Assembly: GCF_000803065.1 (NCBI RefSeq)
Contig: NZ_JSXI01000036.1
Span: 1 to 64,000 of the forward strand
DNA length: 64,000 bases
Reading direction: 5' to 3'
Source: Sphingomonas sp. ERG5
Lineage (GTDB): Bacteria > Pseudomonadota > Alphaproteobacteria > Sphingomonadales > Sphingomonadaceae
This document shows, one piece after another, positions 35,108-45,959 of the stretch (position 1 is the first letter of the stretch; each line of letters opens with the position of its first letter). A program made the position numbers and the translations under genes. The notes under the pieces are model-generated. The model searched no databases. It was not told the DNA's origin and saw nothing but the letters and a program-made list of their open reading frames with translations.

Positions 35108-36460
35108 ATGCCGACCACCAAATATGATTATGACCTGTTCGTCATTGGCGCAGGCTCGGGCGGCGTGCGCGCGGCACGGGTGTCCGCCGCGCATGGTGCG
35201 AGGGTCGCGGTGGCGGAGGAATATCGCGTTGGCGGCACCTGCGTCATTCGCGGCTGCGTGCCCAAGAAGCTGCTGATCTATGGCGCGCATTTCGCCGAGG
35301 ATCTCGCCGATGCGCGCCGCTTTGGCTGGAACGTGCCGGAATGCGATTTCGACTGGACGGTGCTGCGCGACAATGTGCTGGAGGAAGTCGACCGGATCAA
35401 CGGCGCCTATACCGCGACGCTGGAAAATCACGGTGTTGAGATCATTGCCGAGCGCGCGGTGATCACCGGGCCCAACAGCCTGAAGCTGGCAAGCGGGCGT
35501 GAGGTCACCGCGAAGATCATCCTCGTCGCGACCGGCGCGACGCCGTCGGTGCCCGATTGTCCGGGGCATGAGCATGGCATCACCTCGAACGAGGCGTTCC
35601 ATCTCGATGCCGTGCCGAAGCGCATCCTGATCGCTGGCGCGGGCTATATCGCCAATGAATTCGCCGGCATCTTCCATCAGCTCGGCGCGCACGTCACGTT
35701 GATCAATCGCACCGATGTGATCCTGCGCGGCTATGATGAATCGATCCGCGACCGGTTGCTGCAGATTTCGATGATGAAGGGGATCGAGTTCCGCTTCCAC
35801 GCCGCGTTCCAGGGCATCAAGAAGGAAAAGAATGGCTGCCTGACGGTCAGCATGTCGAACCATGAACCAGTCACGGTCGACGCGGTGATGTTCGCCACCG
35901 GGCGCGATCCCAATACCGCGGGGCTCGGCCTGGACAGCGCGGGCGTGGAGATCGACGAGAAGGGCGCGATCAAGGTCGATGCGGACAACCGTTCGACCTG
36001 CCCGAGCATCTACGCGGTTGGTGACGTCACCAACCGCGTGCAGCTGACCCCGGTCGCGATCCGCGAGGGGCAGGCGTTCGCCGACACGATCTTCGGCAAC
36101 AAGCCGACCCGGGTTGATTATGATTGCATCCCGTCCGCGGTGTTCAGCCACCCGCCCATGGCGGGCGTTGGCATGACCGAGAGCCAGGCGAAGAACAAGC
36201 TCGGCTCGTGCAAGGTCTATACGTCCGATTTCCGGCCGATGAAGAATGTCCTCGCCGGGCGCAACGAACGCGCGCTCTACAAGATGGTGTGCGACAGCGA
36301 GACGGGGAAAGTGCTCGGCCTGCACATGATCGGGCCGGATGCGCCGGAAATCCTGCAGGCGGCGGCGGTGGCGGTGAAAGCGGGCCTGACCAAGGACGCG
36401 TTCGACCAGACCGTGGCGCTGCATCCGTCGATGGCGGAAGAACTGGTGTTGATGCGGTAG
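35108..36460 (+). CDS. gor: Glutathione-disulfide reductase
   Basis: A 450-residue flavoprotein that reduces GSSG with NADPH. The FAD motif is GAGSGGVRAA, the redox disulfide is C45 and C50 (GGTCVIRGCVPKK), the NADPH fold begins GAGYIANEFAG, and the C-terminal LHPSMAEELV holds the catalytic His-Glu pair. The short SRxD-type insert differs from lipoamide dehydrogenase. ATG 35108 was chosen; the frame opens at a TTG three codons earlier. A strong bidirectional terminator follows, shared with the convergent TonB receptor. Confidence 0.93.
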   Translation: MPTTKYDYDLFVIGAGSGGVRAARVSAAHGARVAVAEEYRVGGTCVIRGCVPKKLLIYGAHFAEDLADARRFGWNVPECDFDWTVLRDNVLEEVDRINGAYTATLENHGVEIIAERAVITGPNSLKLASGREVTAKIILVATGATPSVPDCPGHEHGITSNEAFHLDAVPKRILIAGAGYIANEFAGIFHQLGAHVTLINRTDVILRGYDESIRDRLLQISMMKGIEFRFHAAFQGIKKEKNGCLTVSMSNHEPVTVDAVMFATGRDPNTAGLGLDSAGVEIDEKGAIKVDADNRSTCPSIYAVGDVTNRVQLTPVAIREGQAFADTIFGNKPTRVDYDCIPSAVFSHPPMAGVGMTESQAKNKLGSCKVYTSDFRPMKNVLAGRNERALYKMVCDSETGKVLGLHMIGPDAPEILQAAAVAVKAGLTKDAFDQTVALHPSMAEELVLMR

Positions 36461-36492
36461 AGCATGTGCAAACAGCGCCGGGCATGAAAAAA

Positions 36493-36518
36493 GCCGCCGT
36501 ACCCGAAGGTACGGCGGC
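36493..36518. terminator. Strong bidirectional Rho-independent terminator
   Basis: GCCGCCGTACC (36493-36503) pairs perfectly with GGTACGGCGGC (36508-36518) around a CGAA loop. On the plus strand TCTTTTGTT follows; on the minus strand the loop is TTCG and a run of six T follows directly. It therefore ends both gor (plus) and the TonB receptor transcript (minus). Confidence 0.92.
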
Positions 36519-36542
36519 TCTTTTGTTGTCCTGATATCGGGA

Positions 36543-39500
36543 TCAGAAGTTGTAGCTGACACCGACCTTCAGACGCCAAACCGACGAGGAGACGTTGACC
36601 TGGTTGTCGGCCTTGAATGTATTTCCGGTGAAGCTCGTGATGATGTACCGGCCCTGAGCGTCGACACCACCGCCGGCAATATCCTGAACGCCGAAGAAGT
36701 TGCGGCGATTTTGGACGTTCCAGCTGCTGTCGAGCAGGTTCAGGAAGTTGTCGACCGTTGCATAGAGGCGGATCTTGTCGTCACGACCGAAGAAGCGGCC
36801 CGGTCCGGGCAGTTCCTGCGAGAAGGACAGATCCAGGTCGAAATACCAGTCGTTGGTGCAGCTGTTGCGCGTTACCGATTTGCCGATGAAATCCTTGGCG
36901 CAATCCAGGCTCTTGGCAAAACCGACCAGCTGGTTGACCGCATCTGCGTTCGAGGTCGGCGAGATGTTCGGGTCGTTCAGGCCGGTCGGGATGTAGACCA
37001 GCGCGTTGTCGTTGGTGGTCAGGCCGCCAGTGGTGGCGTTGAACACGTTGTTGCCGGTGAAGGTCAGGCTGTATGGACGTCCTGACCGTGCAACGAACGT
37101 CAGACCCAACGACGTGCCGAGATCCGAGAAGAACTCGTTCCGGAAATTCGCCGCGAAGGTGATGTTGTGGCGGCTCTGGAAGAAGCCGGTCGATTCGTCC
37201 GGATTCTGACGGTCGAACGCGGCGGTCTGGCCGTAGTTCGAACCCGCGGTCGAGTTGTACATGCTCCGGCGGTCATGCGAGTTGGTATAGGCATAGCCGA
37301 ACGAAATATAGGTCGAACCGCCCGGTGTGATCACACCGCCCTTGAAGTCCTTCGACAGCAGCACCGATGCGATATGGCTGCGATAGCCCTTCGAGTTGGT
37401 CAGCATCAGATCGGCGCCGCGGGTGCTGTTGTTGAAGCACGCCGCAGTAAGACCGGTAAAGACCGGCGGCGCGCCTGGATTGGTCAACTGCGCGGTGCAG
37501 CCCGGAAGGAGCAGGTCGACCGATGAATAGACTGGGCGTCCATCGACCGTAAAGCCGTTCTTGCCCTTGGTGCCGCTGACATTGATTGCCTGAGCGAGGT
37601 CGACCAGCGTGAACGGATTCCGGTATTTGCTGTAGATATAGTCGAGGCCGAGGTTCCAGCTGTTGAAGAAGCTCGAACCCGGATTCAGCTCGGCCTGGAA
37701 GCCCAGGTTCGCACGGAATACGGTCGGCATCTTGATGTTGGGATCGATCGACTGAGTGCTGCCCTGGCTGGCCGCGGCTTGCGCCTGGCCGCTGGCGGCG
37801 ATGCACGACGGCACGCCTGTGAACTTGCCGCCGTTCAGCACGCTGATCTGACCGGTCCCGCAGGCTGCTGCTTGGCTGGTGCCCAGCCCGAAGCCGCTGC
37901 CGTCGTTCTGGAACACATTGCCGAACCAGACCAGCGGATCGCCGCCGGAGAAGATGCCGACACCGGCGCGCAACTGGGCGCGGCCGAACGGGCCGGTGTC
38001 GCCAAAGTCATAGGTAACCGCGGCGCGGGGCAGGATTACCGGGTCGACATTGCTGAAGCTGCTGTTGTTGGCGATGCCGTAGCGACGCGCGAAGACCGGA
38101 TTATAATCCGGATGGCCGCCGTCATACCAATCGGCACGGACGCCGGCAGTGACCTTCAGCGAATCGTTCACGCGCCAGTCGTCCTGGGCATAGATCGAAT
38201 AAATGCTGCGGGTGAACTTCGCCGCGGCGCTGTTGATATTGCCGTCCTGCGAGAAGTTGCCGAACGCACCGAAGGTGCAGCCATTGACGAGGTTGACCGG
38301 GGTCGCAGTGGCCGTTGCGCTCGTGCACGGCGGGTTAGCGCCCGCCGGCCGAACACCCGGCGACAATAGGCCCGCGCGCAGGTCGGCAACATTCCGGAAA
38401 GCCAGCGTGCCGGTTGCGTTCTGCACGAACAGGTTGAACAGATCGGCACGGTTCAGTTCGGCGCCGATCTTGAGATTATGGTCGCCGATCGAGACCTTGG
38501 CGACCGCACGGTACTGTTCGACCTTGGTGCGCAGGTCGTTGGCCGAGCGTGACGTTCCCGGGCCCGCAAGCACGGCGCCGTCGATGCCCGTCGCATTGTC
38601 GATGCCGACGATGATGCGTGGGATCGGCTTGCCCGACTGGGCCTCGCCACCGCCGATCGGATCCTGGCGATCGGTGATTTCCGAACGTGCATAGCGCAAT
38701 TCGGTCGAGAAATTATCCGACCATTGCGAATAGAGGCGGCCCGAATAATAATTCGAGATGGTGCCGCTATTATAGAAGGTATTCCTACCCACTGCTTGAG
38801 GCGAGTTGCCGGTAAACAGGTCGTCGGGCTTGACCGTCGCTTCTTCAAGGCGCTGATAGGTTACTTCCAGGCGATGCTTGTCGCTGATCTGCAAGTCGGC
38901 GCGGACAAAATAGCGGTCGTTGGTATAGTCGCGGTTGTGCACCAGATCGCCGGTCTCGATGCCGTACTGGTTCTTCAGGACATCGCGAATCTCGTTGAAC
39001 TGTGCCGCAGAGATGCCGGTCTGCTGATTGGCATAGCCGGCGCCGGTCGGGCCGTCGTCCTGGGACTGGCCGGCTTCCTGATGCTCATAGGCGCCATAGA
39101 TGAACAGCCGGTCCTTGATGATCGGGCCGCCGAGTGAGACGCCCCAGCGCTTCTCCGGCTTGACTGGCGCTACCGGCTTGCCGGCAATGTCCTTGCCGCG
39201 CAGGTTCGCATTCGAATATTCGAAGAAGCCCCCGCCCTGGATCTTGTTGGTGCCCGACTTGGTCACGACGTTGATCGCGCAGCCGGTGAACTGGCCATAA
39301 TCGACATCGAACGGTGCGAACTGGACCTGCGTTTCACGGACCGCGTCATAAGGCAGCGGGGTTGAGCTGCGCGACGAGAAGCCGGTGTCGTTAAGGCCGT
39401 AAATGTCGCTCTGCGGAATGCCGTCGACGGTGAAGGTGTTGCCGCGGTCGTTGCCGCCCAGGCACGAAATGCGGTCCTGGCCCGAGCCGGTGTCGTCACG

Positions 39501-39992
39501 GTCGAGGCTGACGCGCGGATCGAGGCGGATGATGTCGCGGACGTCGCGGTTGAAGCTTGGCGCGTTGGCCAGCACTTCGGCACCGAACGAGCGGCCCGGG
39601 CCGACGGCGAGCTGCGTTACCTTGGCGCGCGATGCGGTGACGACGATGTCGCCCGAACCCGATGCCAGCGCCAGGGTCAGGTTGGTGTTGCCCTGCAGCG
39701 TGGTGATGATGTCCTGAACGGTCTGGCCTTCGAAGCCATTGGCCGAGGCCGATACCGTGTAGGGTCCGCCGGTGACCAGGCCGGTGGTGGTGAAGGTGCC
39801 CGACGTGCCGGTGGTGACGGTGCGCGCGGCACCGGTGCGCGTATCGGTGATCGTTACCTGTGCGCCCGACAGCGGCGCGCCGGCGTCATCGGTGACAATG
39901 CCTTCGATTCCCGAGGTGATCTGCTGTGCCTGCACGGCCATTGGCACGATGAGCGCGGCCACGGCCGCGCCAATAAATAGCTGATGTCGCAA
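36543..39992 (-). CDS. Large Oar-like TonB-dependent receptor with carboxypeptidase-regulatory domain
   Basis: A 1149-residue outer-membrane protein. A TTG start at 39992 is proposed because AGGGGA lies six bases upstream and it yields a clean signal peptide (MRHQLFIGAAVAALIVPMAV, ending QAQ). In-frame ATGs at 40085 and 40118 lack ribosome binding sites. Residues about 25-105 form a carboxypeptidase-regulatory-like Ig fold (IEGIVTDDAGAPLSGAQVTI), then comes the plug (DRISCLGGNDRGNTFTVDGI) and a long barrel ending VGVSYNF. Oar-type receptors import large ligands such as peptides or proteins; the ligand is unknown. It is monocistronic with a strong terminator. Confidence 0.92.
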   Translation of the reverse strand: MRHQLFIGAAVAALIVPMAVQAQQITSGIEGIVTDDAGAPLSGAQVTITDTRTGAARTVTTGTSGTFTTTGLVTGGPYTVSASANGFEGQTVQDIITTLQGNTNLTLALASGSGDIVVTASRAKVTQLAVGPGRSFGAEVLANAPSFNRDVRDIIRLDPRVSLDRDDTGSGQDRISCLGGNDRGNTFTVDGIPQSDIYGLNDTGFSSRSSTPLPYDAVRETQVQFAPFDVDYGQFTGCAINVVTKSGTNKIQGGGFFEYSNANLRGKDIAGKPVAPVKPEKRWGVSLGGPIIKDRLFIYGAYEHQEAGQSQDDGPTGAGYANQQTGISAAQFNEIRDVLKNQYGIETGDLVHNRDYTNDRYFVRADLQISDKHRLEVTYQRLEEATVKPDDLFTGNSPQAVGRNTFYNSGTISNYYSGRLYSQWSDNFSTELRYARSEITDRQDPIGGGEAQSGKPIPRIIVGIDNATGIDGAVLAGPGTSRSANDLRTKVEQYRAVAKVSIGDHNLKIGAELNRADLFNLFVQNATGTLAFRNVADLRAGLLSPGVRPAGANPPCTSATATATPVNLVNGCTFGAFGNFSQDGNINSAAAKFTRSIYSIYAQDDWRVNDSLKVTAGVRADWYDGGHPDYNPVFARRYGIANNSSFSNVDPVILPRAAVTYDFGDTGPFGRAQLRAGVGIFSGGDPLVWFGNVFQNDGSGFGLGTSQAAACGTGQISVLNGGKFTGVPSCIAASGQAQAAASQGSTQSIDPNIKMPTVFRANLGFQAELNPGSSFFNSWNLGLDYIYSKYRNPFTLVDLAQAINVSGTKGKNGFTVDGRPVYSSVDLLLPGCTAQLTNPGAPPVFTGLTAACFNNSTRGADLMLTNSKGYRSHIASVLLSKDFKGGVITPGGSTYISFGYAYTNSHDRRSMYNSTAGSNYGQTAAFDRQNPDESTGFFQSRHNITFAANFRNEFFSDLGTSLGLTFVARSGRPYSLTFTGNNVFNATTGGLTTNDNALVYIPTGLNDPNISPTSNADAVNQLVGFAKSLDCAKDFIGKSVTRNSCTNDWYFDLDLSFSQELPGPGRFFGRDDKIRLYATVDNFLNLLDSSWNVQNRRNFFGVQDIAGGGVDAQGRYIITSFTGNTFKADNQVNVSSSVWRLKVGVSYNF

Positions 39993-40162
39993 TGGTATTC
40001 CCCTTTTAGCGCGAAGTCGCTGAGACTGCGGCGTATCTCGCCGTTGCTGGCCCCATGCGACTTGATTATTTCGGATAGATGACATCGGGGCACTTACGCT
40101 AGACCCCGTTCGACTCAATCATGGTGCGTTGCAAAAAAGCATCACATGAATCCATGATGAAC

Positions 40163-42250
<2,088 letters not shown>

Positions 42251-42363
42251 CTACCGGAGGGGCCGGGGGGCAATCAAGCGGCTTTGAGTCAAATCGGGGA
42301 GTCAAACCAGGGAGTCAAACCGGGATTGGTTCGGGACATGGCTGGGAGCCGAACGCCCCGACC

Positions 42364-42440
42364 CCGTTCGTTTCGAGCGTAGTCGAGAAACCGGCCTTGG
42401 CGTTTGGGACGTGTTTCTCGACTACGCTCGAAACGAACGG
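42364..42440. repeat. REP-type element, perfect 28-bp inverted repeat
   Basis: The left arm (42364-42391, core TTTCGAGCGTAGTCGAGAAA) and right arm (42413-42440) are exact reverse complements over 28 bases, 21 bases apart. It lies between ligA and the small gene at 42467. It is a different family from the 31252 element but has the same architecture and a similar CCGTTCG tip. Confidence 0.85.
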
Positions 42441-42466
42441 TTTAACGGGATGGCTGGCTGGAGACG

Positions 42467-42670
42467 CTAATCGTCGTCTTCGCCGATCAGCGCCTTGGCT
42501 TCTTCGTTGACGGAGCGGCGTTCGGCGGTCTTTTCGGCGCGGGTCGCCATTTCGTCCCATGCCTTTGCGGCGCGGAGCCAGCGCGAGCGGACATTGTCGA
42601 GGGTCGCGGAATCGGCGTCGGCCTCAGCCTGACGAGCGCGATCGCGATAGAACAGTGCGGTGGTATTCGT
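42467..42670 (-). CDS. Small helical protein with apparent ACG start codon
   Basis: A 67-residue frame: (M)NTTALFYRDRARQAEADADS, then ATLDNVRSRWLRAAKAWDEM and a charged tail ending GEDDD. It looks like a sphingomonad small-protein type I recall as starting MNTTxFYRERA. The codon aligned with Met is ACG (42670-42668), and GAGGAG sits seven bases upstream, exactly where a Shine-Dalgarno is expected. No ATG, GTG or TTG is available near it in frame. The protein is an amphipathic helical hairpin of unknown function. It follows the cold-shock gene on the same strand after a hairpin. Confidence 0.62.
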   Translation of the reverse strand, partial: TNTTALFYRDRARQAEADADSATLDNVRSRWLRAAKAWDEMATRAEKTAERRSVNEEAKALIGEDDD

Positions 42671-42701
42671 GGGATGTCTCCTCGGGTTCCGGGTGAAAGC
42701 G

Positions 42702-42731
42702 CGCGGGCGCCGGACGAATCCGGCGCCCGCG
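42702..42731 (-). terminator. Hairpin after the cold-shock gene
   Basis: A 13-base perfect stem (42702-42714 with 42719-42731) closed on the minus strand by a TTCG tetraloop, seven bases after the cold-shock stop. The following bases CGCTTTC hold only a short T run, so termination may be partial and the small gene at 42670 could receive read-through. Confidence 0.7.
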
Positions 42732-42737
42732 TGTCAA

Positions 42738-42944
42738 TCACGCAGAAGCGAGGTTCACAGCGGACATCTTGCCGCGACGATCCTGCTCGAGCTCGTACGA
42801 AACGCGCTGCTCCTTATCGAGCGTGCGCATGCCGGCTGCTTCAACGGCACTGATATGGACAAAGGCGTCGTTCCCGCCGCCTTCAGGCGCGATGAAGCCA
42901 TAGCCCTTGTCGGCGTTGAAGAATTTTACGGTGCCGATCGGCAT
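42738..42944 (-). CDS. Cold-shock domain protein (CspA family)
   Basis: A 68-residue single cold-shock domain. RNP1 (KGYGFIAPE) and RNP2 (AFVHIS) are present, with the opening MPIGTVKFFNADKGYGFI. It binds single-stranded RNA or DNA as an RNA chaperone. ATG 42944 follows AAGGAA by seven bases; the longer frame to 43013 is leader sequence. The 340 bases upstream to the next gene leave room for a long 5' untranslated region, as is usual in cold-inducible genes. Confidence 0.95.
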   Translation of the reverse strand: MPIGTVKFFNADKGYGFIAPEGGGNDAFVHISAVEAAGMRTLDKEQRVSYELEQDRRGKMSAVNLASA

Positions 42945-43287
42945 AGATATTTCCTTGGGTAGACGGAGCCGGGAAGAAAAACCGAAAGCACCGTCCGGCC
43001 CCGGCCGGTGCATTTCGAAGGCGTATCGCGTCAGTCGGCCGATTGGTCGAAGACGGTGCGAAATAGTTTGGAGCCAAGCGGCGTATCGAGGTCCAACTGT
43101 AGCTCCGAAGCTTAAAACAAGCGGGAGCGCGAAGGTCTCTCAGTCGTGCGATGCTTGTGGGCAATGTCGCGCGATAAAAGACTTATAGCATGGTTTTGCG
43201 GAATTGTCGCATCGTTTAGCTCAGGCCCTATTATCGCCTTATCGCCGCGTAATACCGTTATGTCGTACGATCCGGAGACGGTGTCCG

Positions 43288-43635
43288 ATGATGGTTCCCC
43301 TGATGCTGTTGTTGCAGGTGGCGAGTTCCCCCGAAAGCCCGCCGACTCAAGGCGCACAGATTCGTGGCACGCGAGTCGATATGCCGCTTCGGGTGCGGCG
43401 GCCGTGCGAGGTATCACCGGAGTCGGACGAAATCATGGTGTGCGACAAGCGTCATGACGATCAGTTTCGTCTCAAGCCGATTCCGCTTCCGGCCGGCATG
43501 AAGCCGCCGATCGACGGCCCGGGCGTGGATTTCGACATCGGTCAGGCGCACGGCAATATCTATTCCACCTCGGTCGGTCGCCCCGACGGACTGATCGACA
43601 AGCGGATCATGGTGTCCGTGACGATGCCCTTCTAG
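43288..43635 (+). CDS. Hypothetical exported protein
   Basis: A 115-residue protein starting at a tandem ATGATG (43288) with GGAG about 12 bases upstream. The first 15 residues are hydrophobic (MMVPLMLLLQVASS) and look like a short signal peptide. The segment PCEVSPESDEIMVCDKRHDD resembles a motif common in sphingomonad envelope proteins of unknown function, with two cysteines that could pair. It is a single gene. Confidence 0.68.
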   Translation: MMVPLMLLLQVASSPESPPTQGAQIRGTRVDMPLRVRRPCEVSPESDEIMVCDKRHDDQFRLKPIPLPAGMKPPIDGPGVDFDIGQAHGNIYSTSVGRPDGLIDKRIMVSVTMPF

Positions 43636-43955
43636 ACAAAAACGCTGCGCGCGTCATCCGCGATTATTCTTCTTAATATTTGATATACAACGATATTATC
43701 ACTGTCCGCCAAGACGGTGGCGAAACGAGATATGTTACATTCGGGTGTAACATATCTCTCGCCGGGCTTCCCCGCAGCCGCTGTCGGCGGCGATTCAAGC
43801 ATTGCACGGGATCGGGCATGTCATCTCCGCGGACCGATAGCGGCGCAGTCCTGGTGCCGGAAACGGGATTGTCACGGCGTCACCGGCGCAATGGTCGCGC
43901 GCTCCACGCGATCTCCACATTTCTGTGAAAATATTGTCGGGCGGCATTAAGCTGC
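43636..43955. other. 320-bp intergenic stretch upstream of the two-component operon
   Basis: No supported gene. It is AT-richer at 43670-43760 than the surroundings, contains GATAT repeats and the perfect palindrome at 43727-43758, and must hold the promoter of the response regulator gene. Frames at 43680-43950 look like chance. Confidence 0.6.
43727..43758. promoter_or_regulatory. Perfect 13-bp palindrome with 6-base spacer
   Basis: GAGATATGTTACA (43727-43739) and TGTAACATATCTC (43746-43758) are exact reverse complements around TTCGGG. No T-tract follows, so it is not an ordinary terminator. Its symmetry, length and AT-rich arms suggest a dimeric repressor operator or an RNA hairpin in the leader of the two-component operon. 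Confidence 0.6.
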
Positions 43956-44675
43956 ATGAGTATCGAAGGAGCTTGGCAGACCGTGGAAAACGCGTTGATT
44001 CTGATCGTCGAGGACGAACCCGAAATCGCGCGGATCCTGCAATCCTATCTGGAGCGCGATGGCTTCCGTACCGTTTGCGCCGCCGATGGCGAGATCGCGC
44101 TGACTCACCTCAAGACGCTGCGGCCCGACCTGGTGCTGCTCGATATCGGATTGCCGCGGCGTGACGGTTTCTCGGTTCTCACCGAGATTCGCGGCCGGGA
44201 AAACACGCCGGTGATCATGACGACCGCACGAGCGGAGGATCTCGACAAATTGTCGGCCCTGCGTATCGGGGCGGATGATTATGTGGTGAAGCCGTTCAAT
44301 CCGATGGAAGTCGTGGCACGAGTCAAGGCGGTGCTGCGCCGAACGCGGGGAGAGGATTTCGGGCAGCCCCTGTTACGCGTCGACGTGCTTGAGGTGGATA
44401 CCGAGAATTACCGGGCGTCGGTCGCAAAGGACGGCGACCGCATCGTCCTGGACCTCACCTTGACGGAGTATCGGCTGCTCGCGCATCTTGCCCGCGCGCC
44501 CCGGCGTGTCTTCACCCGGGGGGACCTGGTCGACGCGTGTCTTCCCGAAAGCAACGCGCTGGAGCGCACCGTCGATAGCCATGTCAGCAATCTTCGCCGC
44601 AAACTCGATCAGGCCGGCGCGTCCGGATTGTGCGTGGTCGTGCGGGGCGTGGGATACAGGCTGATGGCAGCATGA
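43956..44675 (+). CDS. OmpR-family two-component response regulator
   Basis: A 239-residue regulator. The receiver has VEDEPE, phosphoacceptor D63 (LLDIGLPRRDG) and the lysine in VVKPF; the C-terminal winged helix has LTEYRLLAHLARAPRRVFTRGDL and TVDSHVSNLRRKLD. It resembles BaeR-type regulators. The ATG at 43956 has no ribosome binding site, while a GTG at 43983 (VENALILIVED) follows GAAGGAG by 12 bases and may be the true start. The stop overlaps the kinase start (ATGA). Targets unknown; the barrel gene at 45960 is a candidate. Confidence 0.92.
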   Translation: MSIEGAWQTVENALILIVEDEPEIARILQSYLERDGFRTVCAADGEIALTHLKTLRPDLVLLDIGLPRRDGFSVLTEIRGRENTPVIMTTARAEDLDKLSALRIGADDYVVKPFNPMEVVARVKAVLRRTRGEDFGQPLLRVDVLEVDTENYRASVAKDGDRIVLDLTLTEYRLLAHLARAPRRVFTRGDLVDACLPESNALERTVDSHVSNLRRKLDQAGASGLCVVVRGVGYRLMAA

Positions 44676-45880
44676 CCGAGTCCCCGATCCGCGGCAGACG
44701 TTGGCGACGCTGGCCGCTGTCGCGTCAGATTGCGACCGTCCTGGCGGGCGCCGTGCTGATGAATGCCGTTCTGTTCGTGGTGACGATGACCATCTTCGTC
44801 TCAATAGAAGAGCGACGTATCGAGCAGACACTCTCGCCGGCGGCGGCGCGTGCGCTCAAGGCGTCGGAGGCGAGCCGCTTGCCGCGAACCGAGGATCTTG
44901 CGGCCTATCTTCGGGAAACCCGGGGTATGGAAGACCTGGTCGACGAACGAATCAATACCGCGCTTGCACTCTTCACGCTGCTTGCTGCGACCGCAGGCTT
45001 CGCACTCGGATATGTCCTGCTGGGACGCCTTGGTCGCGGTCTCAACAATGTCGCCCATGCCGCCCGACGCGTCGCGGAAGGCGACCTGTCGGCCCAGGCA
45101 TCCGCGCCGAAATGGGCATCCCGCGAAGAGTTCCAGCTCGCGTCCGATTTCAATGCGATGTCCCGGTCGCTGCAACGGGCGGAGCGCGAACTGGCCGAAA
45201 GCACCGCTGCCGTGGCGCATGAATTGCGGACGCCGCTGACCATCCTGCGTGGCCGCCTGCATGGTATAGAGGATGGAGTTTTTCCCGGCGGGCCGGAAGA
45301 AATGCGTGGCCTGCTCTTTCAGGTCGAAGGGCTTGGTCGCCTGATCGATGACCTGCAGACGCTCAATCTGGCCAAATCCGATCGCATGTTGCTCGACCTG
45401 GTGACGATCGACCTGTCCGAGCAGGTCGAACATGTCCTGGCCGTGGTCAGGCCGGACCTGGAGGCGGCGGGCCTCGATCCTGTCCTCGATATGGTTTCCA
45501 CGATGGTGGTCGCCGATGGCGCCCGGCTGCGCCAGGCGATCAGTGCGGTGCTGAACAATGCCCAACGCTATGCCGCGCAGAGTGGCGTGCTGCGCATCCA
45601 TACCAGGATCGAGGACGACGACGTGGTGCTGGAGATTGTCGACCATGGGCCGGGTCTGCCGCCCGGCACCAGCGAGCTCGCCTTTGACCGCTTCTGGCGC
45701 GCCGAAGGATCGCGCGCGCGCCATAGCGGTGGCACTGGCCTTGGCCTTGCCATCGTGCGCGTCATCGTCGAAGCCCATGGCGGGAGCGCGACTCTGGAAA
45801 GCCATGATGGCGGCGGCACGGTCTTCACCATGCGGCTGCCCCGGGGCGGGCCGCTCCACATGATCTCCACACGATACTGA
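44672..45880 (+). CDS. Membrane sensor histidine kinase
   Basis: A 402-residue kinase. Helix 1 (about 18-45) and helix 2 (about 97-119) flank a short periplasmic sensor of about 50 residues. HAMP follows (LLGRLGRGLNNVAHAARRVA), then HisKA with H183 (AHELRTPLT) and an ATPase domain with N, G1 and G2 boxes (LNNAQRYA, DHGPGLPPG, GGTGLGLAI). Start ATG 44672 overlaps the regulator stop, so they are translationally coupled. Size and layout fit envelope-stress kinases such as BaeS, but the signal is unknown. Confidence 0.93.
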   Translation: MTESPIRGRRWRRWPLSRQIATVLAGAVLMNAVLFVVTMTIFVSIEERRIEQTLSPAAARALKASEASRLPRTEDLAAYLRETRGMEDLVDERINTALALFTLLAATAGFALGYVLLGRLGRGLNNVAHAARRVAEGDLSAQASAPKWASREEFQLASDFNAMSRSLQRAERELAESTAAVAHELRTPLTILRGRLHGIEDGVFPGGPEEMRGLLFQVEGLGRLIDDLQTLNLAKSDRMLLDLVTIDLSEQVEHVLAVVRPDLEAAGLDPVLDMVSTMVVADGARLRQAISAVLNNAQRYAAQSGVLRIHTRIEDDDVVLEIVDHGPGLPPGTSELAFDRFWRAEGSRARHSGGTGLGLAIVRVIVEAHGGSATLESHDGGGTVFTMRLPRGGPLHMISTRY

Positions 45881-45959
45881 TCCAATCTCCACAGTCGCCA
45901 TCGATATCCCTGCCCATCGGCCGGCACCTGTTTCGGCTGCATTGTCATCAGGGAGATAC

